NCBI GenBank assembly: GCA_005888335.1
Contig: VAWY01000237.1
Location: 1-5,689, forward strand
Length of the DNA stretch: 5,689 nt
Source: Actinomycetota bacterium
Lineage (GTDB): Bacteria > Actinomycetota > Thermoleophilia > Solirubrobacterales > Solirubrobacteraceae
Reading direction: 5' to 3'
The notes under the pieces are model-generated. The model was not told the origin of the DNA and searched no databases. It saw only the letters and a list, made by a program, of their open reading frames with translations. This document shows, one piece after another, positions 5,407 through 5,689 of this stretch. Position 1 is the stretch's first letter. Every line of letters begins with the position of its first letter. The position numbers were made by a program, and so were the translations under genes.

Positions 5407-5689
5407 TCAGCTCGGCTTGCGCACCGCGAGCCGTTCGACGATCCCCAGCTTCGAGCGCTCCAATTGCTCGACGACGAACCCCGCGGCACGGACGGTGTCC
5501 AGCGGCTCGCGCATCAGGTGGTCGTGCTCGAGGCGCAGGAAAAGCGGCTCGAGCAGGCGCTCGACGAGGCGGACCGGCAGCAGCGGACTGCGGACGTGCT
5601 CAAGCAGGACGAGGCGCCCACCGGGCCGCAGGACCCGCATCGCCTCGGCGACCGCCGCACGGTCGTCGGGGATCGTGCACAGCGCCAGC
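5407..5689 (-). CDS. Class I SAM-dependent methyltransferase, C-terminal part (5' end outside window)
   Basis: The last 93 or so residues of a SAM-dependent methyltransferase; the gene enters from beyond the right edge. The visible part begins LALCTIPDDRAAVAEA and continues MRVLRPGGRLVLLEHVRSP, which are the strand-4 and motif III regions of UbiE/methyltransferase-11 proteins, then EHDHLMREPLDTVRAAGFVVEQLERSKLGIVERLAVRKPS. The ATG at 5640 is internal to this domain and is not the start. The SAM-binding GxGxG motif lies outside the window. It resembles the methyltransferase at 421-1062 (CTVPD and RVLRPGG in equivalent places) but differs after motif III, having REPLDTV instead of GCHPARDT, so the two are relatives and not recent copies. 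It is the first visible gene of the run and is tightly linked to the flavoprotein gene. The acceptor is unknown. Confidence 0.88.
   Translation of the reverse strand, partial: LALCTIPDDRAAVAEAMRVLRPGGRLVLLEHVRSPLLPVRLVERLLEPLFLRLEHDHLMREPLDTVRAAGFVVEQLERSKLGIVERLAVRKPS

Overview
The window is GC-rich throughout, with codon third positions mostly G or C. It carries GTG starts, class III nucleotide cyclases and short intergenic gaps, which points to a high-GC actinobacterium. The style of the cyclases and of the small alpha/beta-barrel protein would suit the Thermoleophilia (Solirubrobacterales-like), but that placement is a guess. No RNA gene, CRISPR array or insertion sequence was seen.

Layout. 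On the + strand, only the 3' end of a class III cyclase gene is present (1-416). It converges on a minus-strand array, with 4 bases between the two stop codons. All other genes are on the minus strand. In transcription order (right to left) they are: the 3' end of a SAM-dependent methyltransferase (5689-5407); a CzcO-type FAD/NAD(P) flavoprotein gene broken by a one-base deletion (5404-4350); a 100-residue protein that looks like a dimeric alpha/beta barrel (4237-3935); an ArsR/SmtB-family metal sensor (3875-3504); a short CDF cation-efflux pump (3507-2803); a gene-poor gap of about 330 bases; a six-TM membrane adenylate cyclase (2475-1084); and a second methyltransferase (1062-421).

How the genes fit together. 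The ArsR and CDF genes overlap by four bases (GTGA). The sensor has the complete alpha-5 Asp/His zinc-type site of CzrA/SmtB proteins, so this pair is a confident zinc (or similar divalent metal) sensing and efflux module. The upstream flavoprotein belongs to the family named CzcO because it co-occurs with the CDF pump CzcD, so its position here is meaningful. It is 2 bases downstream of a methyltransferase stop codon. The membrane cyclase and second methyltransferase form a separate two-gene unit.

The main points for a second look are: the one-base break in the flavoprotein gene; the operator and possibly leaderless promoter before arsR; the CDF pump without a cytoplasmic C-terminal domain; two class III cyclases of different architecture side by side; and an 18-base direct repeat plus a perfect 8-bp hairpin in the gap at 2476-2802. 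I see no clear sign of a wholly new system.
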